64,000 bases of DNA from Eutypa lata (Eukaryota > Ascomycota > Sordariomycetes > Xylariales > Diatrypaceae). The stretch covers positions 806,001 through 870,000 of the forward strand of contig JAKULF010000002.1 of NCBI GenBank assembly GCA_022661535.1. The letters run 5' to 3'. The position numbers and the translations under genes are program-made. How positions within the stretch are numbered: position 1 is the first letter of the stretch; each line of letters starts with the position of its first letter. A model generated the notes under the pieces. That model ran no database searches, was not told the DNA's origin, and saw only the letters and a list, made by a program, of their open reading frames with translations. Of this stretch, positions 49,192 through 62,069 are shown piece by piece.

Positions 49192-52100
49192 CGCGATGAG
49201 AGTAAACGAGCGACTCAACGATGCCAACATGTCCAAGCCATTGTATCTTTCTTATTTATATATCTCGCGCGGTATAATACAATTAGGAAGCAGACAGTCG
49301 AGACCTCTTCATTTCCTCACGGCTTCATTAGGCTAGCTGTTGCCTACGTAGACAATAGATTTCCCCCCTCCCCTCCCCACCACGGCGATCTTGTAAGCTT
49401 GGTAGATCATAGATCTTAAACCGAAACTATCTAAGCCTGTCCCTAAATGCGTGGAATACCCACAAACTATCAACTCACGATATTGCAGAGCTGAAGCGCC
49501 GTCGTCCGTTATAAGTAAGCGAGTATGGTAGTACTGAATCTGGACCGTAACCCCTGATCAAATGCGCAGCCAAGGTCCCACTTGGAAGTTCACCCCGCCT
49601 GCATTAGAGTAGAATCCCGAAATCTTGGAACCTCAATTTCAGGTCTTCTAGTCTTTTAAGAGCTGGCAACTGGCAACCAACCTCTAGACACATCGAGTCG
49701 TTTCTGGGCATCGTGGCTTTACGACTTTGGATGCATGCAGGCTCTAGCCGTATTGGCAATCTATTGGTAATTTGACAATTCAAAGTATAGGAATCAGTCG
49801 GAAGTTATGTTGTATGATTCCTATTTTACTTCTCTATTTGATATTAGCCTGTAAACTACGTTTGCTACGTTCGTTCAAGAGATACAATTAGGTGATGCGA
49901 TCGACAACAGGTTCATGCGAATACATAAGACGAGGATTCGGTCGACAAACTGCATCAGTGAGCTCAACCCCCTTTTCTTATTACTTCACCTTTTGGCACT
50001 GATGTAAGAATATGATATTGGCCGCACCGTCATTCGCTATCGTGATGGATACTGCCGGGAAGCTTTGAACGCGCACCCTCCGACGAGTAATGAACGCCCC
50101 ATACGCGCGCATTCAGCGCTTAACGAAGAGGATTAGATAAGTCATGCAGACCCTACATAAGGCCTAATCGTGTAGATGAGATATATATGATATATTAGGT
50201 GGGTATCATTGACGTAACCCTCGATGCTGCGTCCAAGCAAGAACTTGTAGGATCGTGGGCAGAAGAGCGGAGGGGCAGGAGGGTTCGTTCGCTTTATGAT
50301 CTGCGCCGGGTCCATGCCCTTGGTATTCCCGCTAGGCCCCCGCATATAGCGCGGAGTTTAACCACCGGATAGGACCAGGACCAGTTCCTCCTTACTTGAA
50401 TGGCAATGGGATTACTAAAAATGACGACTTTTTCTCGTAATGATTTGCTATCTAGGTGTCTAGATGACGAGCCCGTAGCGTATTGAAATAGGATAGAAGT
50501 TGATGACTTAAAGGTAAATGGAAGTGCGCTTGCAACGCTGGTTCTCGTAGGTTACGTCAATTCCTCGTTAAACTAATAGTTCTACTTATCAGAGAGTACT
50601 AACCACGATATTTCATTATCACGGTTAGTATGATGACCTAATCCCCCACAAGATAGTGGTTGAGACAAGAAATTTCAACTGACAACAACAACAATCCCGC
50701 TGTAGATATGCAGCAATTACTACTTGGAAAAAAGCTGAAAAGTAATTTAGAACTAGGCAATGCGGAACATTATCTAAAGTTTTACACAGCAAGGGGGTAA
50801 AGAAGTGAACAATCAACAGGGTTTCTCCTTGAAATTGATATATGGTTCGCGTATCTAACATTCCTGAAGTGGGTTGTTAGATAAAGTTTCTAAATGTTCG
50901 GTCTGTCAACTGAAGATCTTAGGTAGGTACGCAATTCGGAATTCCACAATACTGAAAATTTCGCCCGCGGTATTACGTATTTTTCGGAACGGGAAAAAAA
51001 AAAAGAAAGAAAAGAGGAAGCAAAAAGCCGTCTAGCCCCGTATAATGTATTCTTGATAGCTCAAGCTGCTATGCGGACCCTGAACCGCACGTACTAGGTA
51101 TAATCGCTAGCCTCACAGCCCTCAGAAGCTCCCCTAAAAGGATCTACTCGATATGATTCGTGCAGAACCAGCTAAGATTTTTCTAGCTTTCAACAGGAGG
51201 CGAATGCTGGAAACTAGCCCCCGCCTTGGCACGGATTGCGCCCTATTCACGGCCGACGTGACCACTTTTTAGACTTAAGTCGTTTAGGTTTCATAGCATC
51301 AAAATTCGGAAGGACCGTCAAAAGTTCAGATGACACTTCATGATTCGGGGTATCAGTAGGCATTGGGTTCTAGAAGTAATAGTTAGCATTTTGCGCGAAC
51401 TTCATTTGGTAATGATAGCGACCCTAGCAGCTTAGGCATATTGTAGGAGACTCAAGGAAGAAGACGTTGATAACTACTCCCTTAGGCCTCTAACAGTTGT
51501 CACTTGTTATGAGAGCTTAGCATGCCACGGAGCGCGCTGGATGGCTGATACGCTTGTTAGATAATGAACTGAGTTATGAACCCCGATATACTTAAGTAAC
51601 CACAGATGTCATGATGCCTAAATTTACTCATACAGGATGCAATGGCTTCATTGGGTTGTGTCCTTCTACAGAGGTAGCTAGAAGCATTGATAGTAACATA
51701 ACTGGGGGCGCCCTATGAGAAACAATCCTCTGGACTAAGAATCTTAATAGACCTGAGCTCCCGAGTGTTGAGGCTTGATGCTTCGATGCTTGCTAGGTGG
51801 ACATGACCAGCATCTTAGATCTCTAGAGCTAGATGCCATGCTAACTACCTAGGTAGGCAGCTAGGACATAAAGGCCAGGAGGTAGCGCCCGGAGAATGGT
51901 AGCCGTTGTGGCGATTAAGTAGCCTTGAAGACAAAATCCCATCTTTGCAAAGATGGGATTCTGAGAATGTGGGGTCAGAGTGCCGAAAAGAATCTAATTG
52001 TACGTTTTCATTGGGTCAAGATGTTGCTTTTGTTATCCTATGCATGCGTAATTATGTAGAAAATATGTCATATTTGGAGGGGTGGGGGAACAACCCGCCG

Positions 52101-55100
52101 CAGAGTTGAGAGATTTCTCTTGTGGCACGTCAGTTCAAGACAAATGTGTAGGTACCTAGTGAAATGGATTATAAATGCTCAGCCACGCGTGGCTCATGAC
52201 GTGTCAAAGAGAAACAAAGTTTGATTGGACAAAGCTTAAGCAGGGGTTAGCAAAAAATTGTTAAGAGGCAATGTACCTTGATCTGAGACCCTTGCGAGAC
52301 CCCATCTGAGACTACGTCGAAGCGAGATCAGCCCCAATATCACCGGATGTTTTGCTCCGGCTTATTGATGTTGTTTGGCTGGCAGGCTGGAGCGCCGCCC
52401 TTTTGACGATTCCTTGTTCTAGGCTTCTCTCACTTTACTCTAATTGTGCAGATGACAAGAGAAGAAAAAAGAAAGAAGGAATAAATCTTGGTTTCACGGC
52501 AAACATATCCACTCAACTGCAGAAGAGCATCGGGTCTAATTTTAACCATTGCTTGAAGAACACTCAAGTAGCTTGGCAGCCCTGATAATCTAAAAAGGGA
52601 CTTCGCATTTTCACTATTAATTGGCCTTGGAGTAGGCATCTCCTGGTATCCCTATGCACGTAGTAGGTTGTCGGGTACCCGGCAAAGTTAATAGTTTACA
52701 CCGTTTATCTTAACTGCACTCAACCGAACATGCAGCCTGGCAACATAGAACCCGAGTGACGTGTGACGTCAGAAGCAAGAAACTTCAACAACTATACCAC
52801 CACTATATTGGGTAATAAGGTCAATAAGGTAACTATTGAGAATATCAACAATTACCCCACTTGCGCGAGTTGGGGTTTCTGGGTCTTTTGCGCTCCTCAA
52901 TTTGTGTTACTTGATATGGATCAATATAGCTTCAGTATAACTAGGCTAGAAAGAAAGCTTTAACTTGAATCAGTTTTAAGTTTAAGACGCTCTTCAAAAT
53001 AGTAGTATCGTGATTTGAAAACTACTTCATAAAATATCGAAAGTTCAGCCTAGTTCAATGGATGTAAATATACGTATGAATTCTTCTTCGGAGCATGTTA
53101 GCAATCCTTAGTTATTAGCCAACACCAAGTATCCTTTAAAGTTGAAAGTTGATGTGGGTTATATTTAATAAAAAGCTGCCGAAATTATACTTAGTGTGTC
53201 GTTAATCCATCTTCCATATGATACATACTTGAGTAAGCGGCAAACTCGAATCTGGAAAAATACAACTAATTTCTGGCCTGCAGCTTGAGTAATTAATCGT
53301 GATCTTGATAAACTTTGATTCCGTTTAGAGTTTCTTAACGCTGCTTAGCGGAGGGGTTGCGGAAAATACATCTTAAAGTTAGTCCTACTTGACATTGTGC
53401 TAAGTTCATGTACATAAGTATTCACTCATTCTTTTTGTGAAGCACAACTTGTCTATGGGCATCTTATCCGTACTCGAAGCCTGGGGGTTTATGTTAAGAG
53501 TAAGACGACATTGAAGCTATATCAACTCTTAACCCTAACAACAATGGTGGGGTTGATTGTGCCTGCAGTAGATGGACACCGAGCTATCAATGCTGATCCG
53601 GTCTAAGATAACCTACTATGCGGATCGGTGATGACGTGGAGCTGGCCGAGGTAACCCCTCGATATATCTTACTTCCAACTATATACGTAGTACCTGCTAT
53701 ATACGCCGTTTTGGTCCGGCACCCACAGTTCCCGTCGGGCTAGGAAGAAACCAGTTGAGCAGAAATAGTTTGACCCACTGAATAGCATTTTTGCGGCGTC
53801 GTAGAAACCGGCGGAACGTGGTCCTAGTCCGCATTGAAGCGCTTTAGGAGAGCACGACAACCCGTGGACTCCACAAACTCAAGCTCACATATGTACATGC
53901 TGCATGCCTACCTGGTCAGAAGACCACATGATAATTCAACAGTACACCCACGCGTGGCGGACACTCTGGCTCTTTGCTTGGAGCTTGTGGACTTCATAAG
54001 ACTATAAGACTTTGTTGTTATATACCAGTTGATGTCCGCTATAGGACTAGATAGATGCTTAGGGTTGATATAGACTATGTACGAAGTACACGTAGATGCC
54101 TTCTTGAAGTACCTAATAGCAGATAATCCGTTGGCTTTAAGCTTTGTAGCTTCTCACCGTTTGTCGCGTCTAACTCGGCCTTCAGCCCACTGAATAACAC
54201 AATTTTTTATACGGCAAGTACGTCTCAAACAACTGTTTTTTTATTACTCAAGACTGCTAATAAGCCTCAACCGGTTTTCTGTCATGTAGATCAATACATC
54301 ATTCTTTCGAAGTTTCACCATATTCACCATAGTAAGAACTGGGGAGTAAGGAGGGATGGTACAACTTTTGGTGGGGTAGACGTGGCTGGTGAGCCTGACT
54401 GGGCCATGACCCAAAAGAATACAGGCGCTAAACCAATTTCGGGTGTACTTCATCTATTATCTTGAAGCTTTGAACGGAGCAAACTCTACGAGCGCGGACT
54501 GACAGGTCCACTTGTGATTGGTTTCCGGTATCTCTGATCGGTGATCGATCGCCACCTGAATGTACCTCCCACATCAGAATAACATAACTCTCACCCTTGT
54601 TGCCGTTCCCGATTGGAGCCCATTGATTATAAGGTACATGAATAAGGACTACTCCATGGCCGGGGCCTTACGCAATTTAGGTCATTCTGAGCTTGTACTT
54701 CCCCATGGCAGGCATGGGCAGGCATGGCTTGCATGTGGTAGATACTATGGTTATGTAGGTACACATATATTATTGTTTTTGTCCCATGCCCGTCAACAGG
54801 TTCCAGGGAGACATTCAATGTTTCTAGTCACATTAAGATCCCATCTGAGACCGAATAAATTACAACAATCCTTCCATCTTTTTCCAAGACCCATAACTAC
54901 ATTACCATCTTGTGAAAGCCTACTTGTTGTCCCCTATTCACTTAACCTTCATACTTCGGACAATACTCTCCTAAGCTCTATCCTGTCTGGCCGTTAGCAA
55001 TTTGCTTCTCAGAACGATATAGAGCTCTTCTTTCAGGAATTGACATTCCAATCCAAATAACATTGAGCTTGGTGAACAAGAGTTTACCAAAAATTTCTCT

Positions 55101-55433
55101 TAGGAGACAGAAGCCACCCTTTGTTTACAAGTTTACCTTCGTGCTTGCATCACACAAGACAAGGTTCCAGTTCTCTAAAATTACCGACTCGTCCCAAATT
55201 ACCTACCTATCCTCCTTCATAACCCAGGCAGCAGACTTCTGGCGAGTTGCTATTATAGTAAAGATACAGAGATATCTCAGCTTGGGCTATATTCCAACCG
55301 ACCTCATCACAACTTCTCGTTGTTTGGGTCTTTGCGAATACATCTTATTCTTCAACTTCCCTAATAACCTTTGTGGTTATTTACCTCTCTACTTATGCCT
55401 AAGCGAACGCTTAGAACATTCACGACCGCAGCT
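49192..55433. other. 6.2-kb gene-poor region
   Basis: Many short frames but no domain-like sequence, tRNA or clear transposon. Base composition is moderate, not as AT-rich as the block at 33.5 kb. It contains palindromes at 51935-51960 and 52181-52194 (AGCCACGCGTGGCT). The last few hundred bases are the promoter of the gene at 55434. Small spliced genes could be missed here. Confidence 0.4.
51935..51960. repeat. Perfect 26-bp palindrome
   Basis: AATCCCATCTTTG is followed immediately by its reverse complement with no spacer. It could form a 13-bp hairpin or be a dimer-binding site. No element around it was recognised. Confidence 0.9.
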
Positions 55434-56598
55434 ATGACTGCCGGAGACGGGATATCGCCTCCACCGAAGGTGCAAAAGGTAAGGCGGGGCGAATTCTGCA
55501 CCCGATAATCAAAACCCAACAGACTTCTAATCACTTACGCAGACTGAACGATCACACGAGGAGAACCAGGAACGTGCATACATAGCAGCCTCGAGACGTG
55601 CAGACCGAAGTCTGGAAGCGAGGGTGCAATCTGCCAAGATGGCATCCGACATACACCGGAGGAGGACAGGGCGGAGTCTGAAGGTATCCGAAGAAATCGT
55701 CCTGAGGGAAGAGATGTACGAGGAAGAGGAGGACGATATGCCGCGACAGTACAAGTATCTCACGGCACATCTGCAGACCAACTCTCCAGAAATGAACAAC
55801 AGAGTGAACGCCTACATCACCACACAAGCTGCCATGGCTACAATGGCTCGGTATAACGAAATAAACAGACTCTTTAGCGAATCTTTTCCCAGTGCACAAT
55901 CATACCAGCAGCAGCTCAATCAATCCATGTATGTGCCACCGGTCACGAAGACGGGTCAGTTTTCACCAACTCCGGACAGAGGATCGCGCTCTCCTGCGCA
56001 ACCACCCCCTATCAGCACGACACAGGGTCCTGGACAGACCCGGCACGACAGCCTTGACAGCATTGACAGGCGGTTATCTGTTGCTGACAGCCTGACATCA
56101 AACAATTCCGCCATTTCATCACCTCCCGCGCTTTCACCGGGCTCGTCGACTACGCCAGAATCGAGAGATACTCCCTACCAGACACCGGTATCCGCATTCC
56201 CATCGAGTTTCCAGATCGACCCCCAGTTGACACAGCAGCAACAGCCGCTCCCTCCGTCAATTTTCACCTCGGAGCTACCGAATGAGGCGAAGCTGATGGC
56301 CAATGTTGATATGAGCGATCCAATGGCCATGTCGTTTTTTGGCGGCGATCCGTCCACATGGTCAATGTTCGGGCAGATCTCCGGCGACAAGGGGTTCGAA
56401 AACCCGGAGAAAACTGGCGCTACGCCAAACGCAACGGAGATTGTGCCCAACGATGGGGATTTCCCACTATTCCCCCCTACGGAACCCACTGCTGATCGCT
56501 TCGACATCCCATTGGAGAGCTACAGTCGTGTAGGCACTCCAGGCGGCGGCGGTGGCGATGCTTGGGAGAGCTTTGTCGATTTCGGATCTGAGCTTTAA
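55434..56598 (+). CDS. Conserved fungal protein of unknown function
   Basis: A 45-nt first exon (55434-55478) is joined over a 64-nt intron (GTAAGG...CAG) to 55543-56598, giving 366 residues. The N-terminal third is charged and helical: MTAGDGISPPPKVQK, then ERSHEENQERAYIAASRRAD, IEAR-like LEARVQSAKMASDIHRRRTG, an acidic EEMYEEEEDDMPRQYKYL and NSPEMNNRVNAYITTQAAMA. The rest is Ser/Pro/Gln-rich low complexity ending in a Gly run and ESFVDFGSEL. There is no signal peptide, membrane span or catalytic motif. I recall the N-terminal block as conserved among Sordariomycetes hypothetical proteins, but no role is known to me. Composition suggests a nuclear or regulatory protein (inference). Confidence 0.8.
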
Positions 56599-59357
56599 TG
56601 CGATTAATGAGCACACCTTCGCTCCTAGGCAACACGGGACCGGAAGACAGTCTAGCCTCTTCGCGGATGTCCATTTTACGAAGTAATACACGAATGGGAA
56701 GGCACCTTTTTATCTTCTCTTTTTATTCTAATGAGGCCTCGCGGCCAAAATACTCTTCAATGATACCACGCTTTCTATGTTTCTCGTTCCTTTTAGTTAA
56801 GGGTTCTACAGTGCATCAATCTGGGTCTTCTGGGCATGAAAGCGATATCATTTGATTTTCTGATGGCTTTCTTCTTTTTGCCCTCTGCTTGCTTTTAAAC
56901 CACCACTGGCGTTATTGGTGGATGATTCCCAAGGGCGCACATGAGAAAAAGCTTGGGGAGGTTAGGTGAATAGCTCTTTCTGCGCTTTAGGTAGTGCAAA
57001 TGGAACAAACATGTTTTTTTTTCCTTCAGGGGATTTCTCTCTCCTATTTAAACTTCAGCGGCTTGTTTTCTTCAACCCGCTTTCTCTCCACTCTACATGA
57101 GATTTCTACATGAGATTTACCTTGGATGCTGAATACCATGACACGAATGGGTGGGGTCCCGTTGCACTTTGAGATGCAACTTAGGATCCGACAAAAATGA
57201 TGTTCTTGCCACGAAGCTTGGAAATACCAACACACAAACGCACACATACACGCACGCATAAAGAGAGGGTTGTTCTATTAGTTAGGGGAGCTTACAGACT
57301 CGCACAGCGCAATAACTTTGGCGATGAAGATGGGAAGTTAACCTACATAGGGGGAGGCGCCCACCTTGAACTTGACAGCAGTCGTCGTGCAAGACTGGCC
57401 TCGTCGCCTGTCCTTATCACTTCATTCTATACTGAGTGGAGACATTCACATTGACTCTGAAGGTTGGTGGAAAGGGTGGGGTGTTGTGAAGCGACGGGAG
57501 GGCGAAACAAGAGAAACTACTTACATAGATAAATACCAGGAAAACATAAATAAAAATGCCCAAGGAATTCAAATACAAACGTGGAAATCGAATGATTTGG
57601 AATGGTCTCGTCTCATCTATGCATGTGCCCCTAGTTCTAGTCTCAACCTTATTTATAGGTAGGTAAGTACCTAGTAGGTAGGTGTCTAACTGCGCTCCTT
57701 GTAGTACCTGTAGGTTCAAAGTTGGGCTGCACTGTTTTGTTGTGTCAACCTACAGGCTAGAGGCGCAAGTTGTCTTCATCACCCTAGCATAAGCACTTAA
57801 TTATGAAAGCTGACGCTCGTTCATTGAGAGTAGGTATTTTGCAGTTCATTCGAGCAAGTTGCGTGTGTTGATTAGGACCAATCCCACTCTTCAAACTTCG
57901 TACACGGCGGGTGAAGCATCCACCCTACCACTCAACCTTGAAACCCCTCAGTAGGTATGTACCCCCTTTGCCTCCACGCGTATTCATTCACCCCTTCGTT
58001 GCACCTTGACTTACATGCTTCCTATCCAAGAGGCCGGTTCATTTTTACCCTTTCATTCCACATTGGTAGGTTTTAAGTAAGTAGGTAGGTAAATAAATCG
58101 ATGGACCGGCAATCAACCATCAACCAACCAACTATGCAATACTCACAAGCTTACTTTCAATTATCCGTAAGAACTCACCCACATCCTAAAATTAGCATCC
58201 ATGGCTTCTTCTTTCTCTTACTACCCGTCGTCGAGCTTCCTTCACGACCCTACTTCTTCCCCTTCTTCTCCTTATCGTCATCGTCCTCCTCCTCATGAAG
58301 CAATTCAAACTTTCACCACTTAAGCAAAGGTTCCCCTCTGGAGTCTCCAATTCCGTAGCGAGAAACTGTGCTCCCCTGGTTCTAATCCCAGATGTGGTGG
58401 TCGGGGTCCCGCCCGAGCCGGATGTTTCGTCTCCGCGTTGACCCGCAGCTGGAGGTTCCGGCCCGCGAATGTAGAGCAATTGGGGGTTGGTGGTGGCTGC
58501 ATCATGTCTACCATCCCCTGTCTGTCATGATGACATGAGTAGTGGCGGTGGTCGTGGTCCGAAGAGGAGTGATAGCGAAAGCGGTCCAGGCGCTCGTCGT
58601 CCTGTTGCTGGTCGTGGCCGTGATGCGAAGGATGAGCGAGCTGGGAGGCGGGATGCCGCTAGGGGTAGGTGAGGGCCTGTATTGGTCTGCGGTTTGGTGA
58701 TGTTCGTGCTGTCAGAAAAGGGAGGACCGGTAGCATCGCCTTGTCGCAAGGCCAGCCAGCCAGCCCCTACCGGGTGCTAGGTTGTACACCAATTCATGAG
58801 GGCTGGTGGTCGGCTGCTGCTGTTAGGGGCCAGCGCCCGCTCCCCCCTCTCTACATGGCAAGTAAGCCTGGTTCCAATAGAAAGATAAAATCACCGTCAT
58901 GGATTAGAAGAGTATCCATAAACGTAATTCGAAAGGCGATCATCGGTCGAAGCTAGTTAAGCAAGGCGTAGAATAAACCATTTAGTAGAAGGCCCGCCAG
59001 GTGGAGGTCGAGGTAGCGATCGTTACATCTTGAGACCTCCTGTATGATAGTTTTTTATACCTTCTAGGTGTAATGTTTGCGCATTATACCATTCTTTGTT
59101 AGAGCTCTATTATACAGTCGACTCCGTATCCGGGGTCATCACAGGGCTAGACAAAGAAACCGTAGCTACTCAAAACAATAGGCTTATGCGGACTACTAAT
59201 GGGCATTATCGCCGTCCTAGTGCATTCAGCAATTTGCTGTGCATTTTCTTGCATGTAGACGGCCAATCTCGAATTCATGATTGCTAACACGGGACAATAC
59301 GGGCCAAGATAGGTACGACGGTCGTTATCGTAGTAAACAACAGTCGACGGTTTCAAG
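56599..59357. other. Intergenic, mostly non-coding
   Basis: A 13-nt tandem duplication (CTACATGAGATTT) lies at 57093-57118. TAGGTA/GTAGGT words recur near 57655-57700 and 58065-58095. It includes the GC-richer stretch 58201-58672 described separately. The remainder holds the upstream region of the kinase-like gene. Confidence 0.4.
58201..58672 (+). other. Possible decayed or unresolved gene, Arg/Gly-rich end
   Basis: From an ATG at 58201 a Ser/Pro-rich frame (MASSFSYYPSSSFLHDPTSS) runs 40 codons to TAA. The next frame then looks coding (KQRFPSGVSNSVARN, LIPDVVVGVPPEPDVSS) as if one base had been added. A later ATG at about 58534 opens an Arg/Gly-rich end (GGGRGPKRSDSESG...AGRGRDAK). GC and codon use rise across the stretch. 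It may be a broken gene or one whose introns I cannot resolve. I do not recognise a family. Confidence 0.25.
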
Positions 59358-60428
59358 ATGAATATAAATGCAATCGAGGCTTTGCCGCAGAATACAGACC
59401 CTAGTATAACTGAAGAAGATAATAAGAAGAGCATAAAAGATGCCGAAGATGACCAAACCACTTATAAAGAAAGGCAGCAACAGGAGGAGCAGGAAACCAG
59501 CGAATTCGATTGGTCTGCAACACTGGAGACCGATGATACCATAGATAGTCCGTATACGCCACATAACCACCTTATGGATGCGACACACAGTAATTTCGGG
59601 AGTAATCCGAATATAAAGATCATCGTAGCCAACCCGACCAGGCGGGTATGGTCCCTCGGGTCCCGCTACATCGTCAAGGAATGGATATGTCCTTACAACG
59701 ACGGTAATATCGAAGCCAATGCAACAAGGTTATTAAAGGACAGAGGTGTCAACGTACCCGTACCGAATATTGTGACAAGTTGGAAAGACGGGGACTGGGC
59801 ATTCATGATAAGCGAGCGCCTACCTGGACAGCCGCTGATGGACATATGGGCCGAGCTGTCTACCGAAGACAAATACCGCATAGCGAAGCAGACAGCGGAT
59901 ATGGTGTCGAAGTTTCGAAGCATAACATCGAGCACATGCTGCGCGTTTGACGGGCAGTCGATTAAGGACGTGAACATGCTGATAGGAACTGAAGGGAGAA
60001 AGGAGTTCGGCCCACTGACCTCAGATGCTGAGGTCTGGGAGCAGATGTTCAGATCCAAACTGGATGAAGTTAACGCCGACGAGGAACACCGACGTCTGCT
60101 GCGCAAATACATGCCGCGCAGTGGTCCATACGTGTTCACGCACGGCGACCTATCTTTCAGCAACATCGTGGTGGATGACGACCGCAACGTCTCGGGCATT
60201 TTGGACTTCGAGTTTAGCGCGTACCTGCCTGTCTGGTGGGAATATGTCGCCGCCCACTTTAGCTTCTCCCAGGGCGACGAGGAGTGGAAAGATATCCTTC
60301 GCCAGTACCTGGAGCCGCACGAGCAGGCCATCAATTGGTATATGTACTGGGCGGAGTTGTGCAAGACTCCCATGCCGGAAGACATCGATGTTTGGGCGCA
60401 AATTCTTTCGAAATTTGAGCAGTTATGA
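59358..60428 (+). CDS. Aminoglycoside phosphotransferase (APH)-family kinase-like protein
   Basis: Single exon, 356 residues. After a charged N-terminal 80 residues comes the small lobe with RYIVKEWICPYNDGNIEANA, then ISERLPGQPLMDIW. The catalytic loop THGDLSFSNIVVD (Asp near residue 264, Asn near 269) and the metal-binding ILDFEFSAYLPVWWEY (Asp near 283) are the two APH-family signatures. Fungal genomes carry many such proteins. They are assumed to phosphorylate small molecules, and true antibiotic-resistance activity is rarely shown, so I infer none. No signal peptide. It sits left of a thioesterase, a dehydrogenase and a Zn2Cys6 regulator and may belong with them. Confidence 0.9.
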   Translation: MNINAIEALPQNTDPSITEEDNKKSIKDAEDDQTTYKERQQQEEQETSEFDWSATLETDDTIDSPYTPHNHLMDATHSNFGSNPNIKIIVANPTRRVWSLGSRYIVKEWICPYNDGNIEANATRLLKDRGVNVPVPNIVTSWKDGDWAFMISERLPGQPLMDIWAELSTEDKYRIAKQTADMVSKFRSITSSTCCAFDGQSIKDVNMLIGTEGRKEFGPLTSDAEVWEQMFRSKLDEVNADEEHRRLLRKYMPRSGPYVFTHGDLSFSNIVVDDDRNVSGILDFEFSAYLPVWWEYVAAHFSFSQGDEEWKDILRQYLEPHEQAINWYMYWAELCKTPMPEDIDVWAQILSKFEQL

Positions 60429-60919
60429 GGACTTCTTCTGGTATGGGGTCTTGGATAATTGTGGTACTCAACTATCAATGGGAGGAACATCGTTGATAAG
60501 TATTGATGTCAGTTCAGGGGCGGACAAATACAGATGATGTAATAAAAGATGTACATTATAGTATATGGATTATTATGCATGCATGTAGACGGCATAACGA
60601 TCCGAATAAAGTCCGGCGTGGCTCCTTGAGCGTTTCGGCGTCGGAGGGGCTGAGGGGTTACTTCAGCTGCCTTATCGCTATGCTGTGCAACCTTGGGTGC
60701 ATTAGGAAAAACAAATTAAAATCCTACATTAGCAAGAAAGCGTAGTAAGGAAAATACGAATTCTATTTCTTTCGTACAGTACCTGCAGTACATACCTCCT
60801 GGAATTATTTCTTCGCGACCAAATACTTAGGGATAGGAGGAACCTGTCGGCTTCTTCTTGTCGGTGCCCAACTCGAGCTTGGATGTATTAATAACGAAGG
60901 AATACGACTTGTTTTCAGA
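60429..60919. other. Intergenic, no gene
   Basis: 3' flank of the kinase-like gene and promoter of the thioesterase gene. No supported frame. Confidence 0.5.
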
Positions 60920-61901
60920 ATGACCTCGGAAGACGGCCTCGAGAACCCGTCCTTGATACACGAGGGACCTACCGGAGCGTGTCTAGGCAAGCCGTTAGCG
61001 CCTTTGATCCTGGTCCACGACGGTGGTGGTACAACGTTTAGTTATCATTGCCTTGAGCCTATCAATCGTCCTCTGTATGGCATTCACAATGTATTCCTCC
61101 ATCAAGGAGGCTACTGGGAGGGCGGTATCCCCGAAATAGCCAGTCACTACATCGGCTTGCTATCCGACATCATGCCTTACGGCGGTGACATCCTACTAGG
61201 TGGTATGCTGGGCTGCTGATTGATGTCCCTGAACGGAAACACGTGCTGACACGTTAGTTATGCAGGATGGTCATTTGGTGGACTACTATCACTCGAGATG
61301 GCGCACCAGCTTGCTACAGCGCCTTTGGGAGCACCAAGGTTTCGCGTCTTGGGCATGGTATTCATCGATAGCGTCTATCCCCATCACGTTGTGGACCCAG
61401 CTCGACCAGCGCTGTCGCTACCGGACCAGCCCATCGTGAAGTCGATGGAAGAGCTTCAGGCCATGAAACTCAAGGAGAAGGTCGATCTCAACATGACCCA
61501 CGCGCGCATGATGGCGCGGAGATGGGTTCTGCCCAAGTATGAAGGCATCCCGATACCCCCGACGATCCTACTGAGGGCCAAGGAGAACACGGAGAGCGAA
61601 TCGCAAACTTTCGTGGATCACAGCCGTACCTACAGGATGTTGGGGTGGGAGAAGTACGTGGAACAGGTCGGTAAGAAGTTTATCGAGGATGTTGTAGACA
61701 TAGAAGGGCACCATTTCTCGATCTTCGAATTCGATAAGGTAAACTTTAGCCCTTTTCATTGTGAATCCCCTCTAAGCATATATGCACATCTTATGCGGCA
61801 AGGAACATAGGTCAGACATGGCATTAACGATATTACAGATCCCGGAAATCTCAGACCAGATTCGGGCGGCAGCGGATGCGCTAGACGAACCCGCATTTTG
61901 A
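60920..61901 (+). CDS. Stand-alone thioesterase (alpha/beta hydrolase, PKS/NRPS TE-like)
   Basis: Three exons, 60920-61202, 61266-61738 and 61839-61901, with introns of 63 and 100 nt, give 272 residues. Splicing across intron 1 creates the nucleophile elbow LLGGWSFGGLLSLEMA with Ser near residue 97. Upstream is the oxyanion-side LILVHDGGGTTFSYH, characteristic of thioesterase domains of fungal synthases. The likely catalytic His lies in DIEGHHFSIFEFD near 243-244, and FIDSVYPHH is in the acid region. Such enzymes release or edit thioester-bound acyl intermediates. Here the domain is free-standing, as in some secondary-metabolite clusters. The last exon adds only IPEISDQIRAAADALDEPAF. The next genes (SDR, Zn2Cys6) support a cluster context, but no synthase gene lies inside the window. 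Confidence 0.9.
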
Positions 61902-62069
61902 TATTTCAGGGAGCATGTAGACGAAGGACTTCACGATTGATAGACTTGTGCATATATGGAGTTGTAAGGCAAATAAGCAAGCAGGCATGTATGTAGACTT
62001 GCAGTGCGCAACATGTTTTTTTAGACAACTTTTTTCCGTTTATAACGAGGGTTCTAGCAGCGAATCATC

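Noticed and set aside
53669..53860. Small Cys-containing minus frame that could be a secreted peptide exon
   Set aside because: No signal peptide, no true ATG and a stop just upstream; I could not assemble supporting exons.
54560..54997. 145-codon plus frame in the gene-poor region
   Set aside because: No domain-like sequence, even composition, no introns or promoter features; treated as chance.
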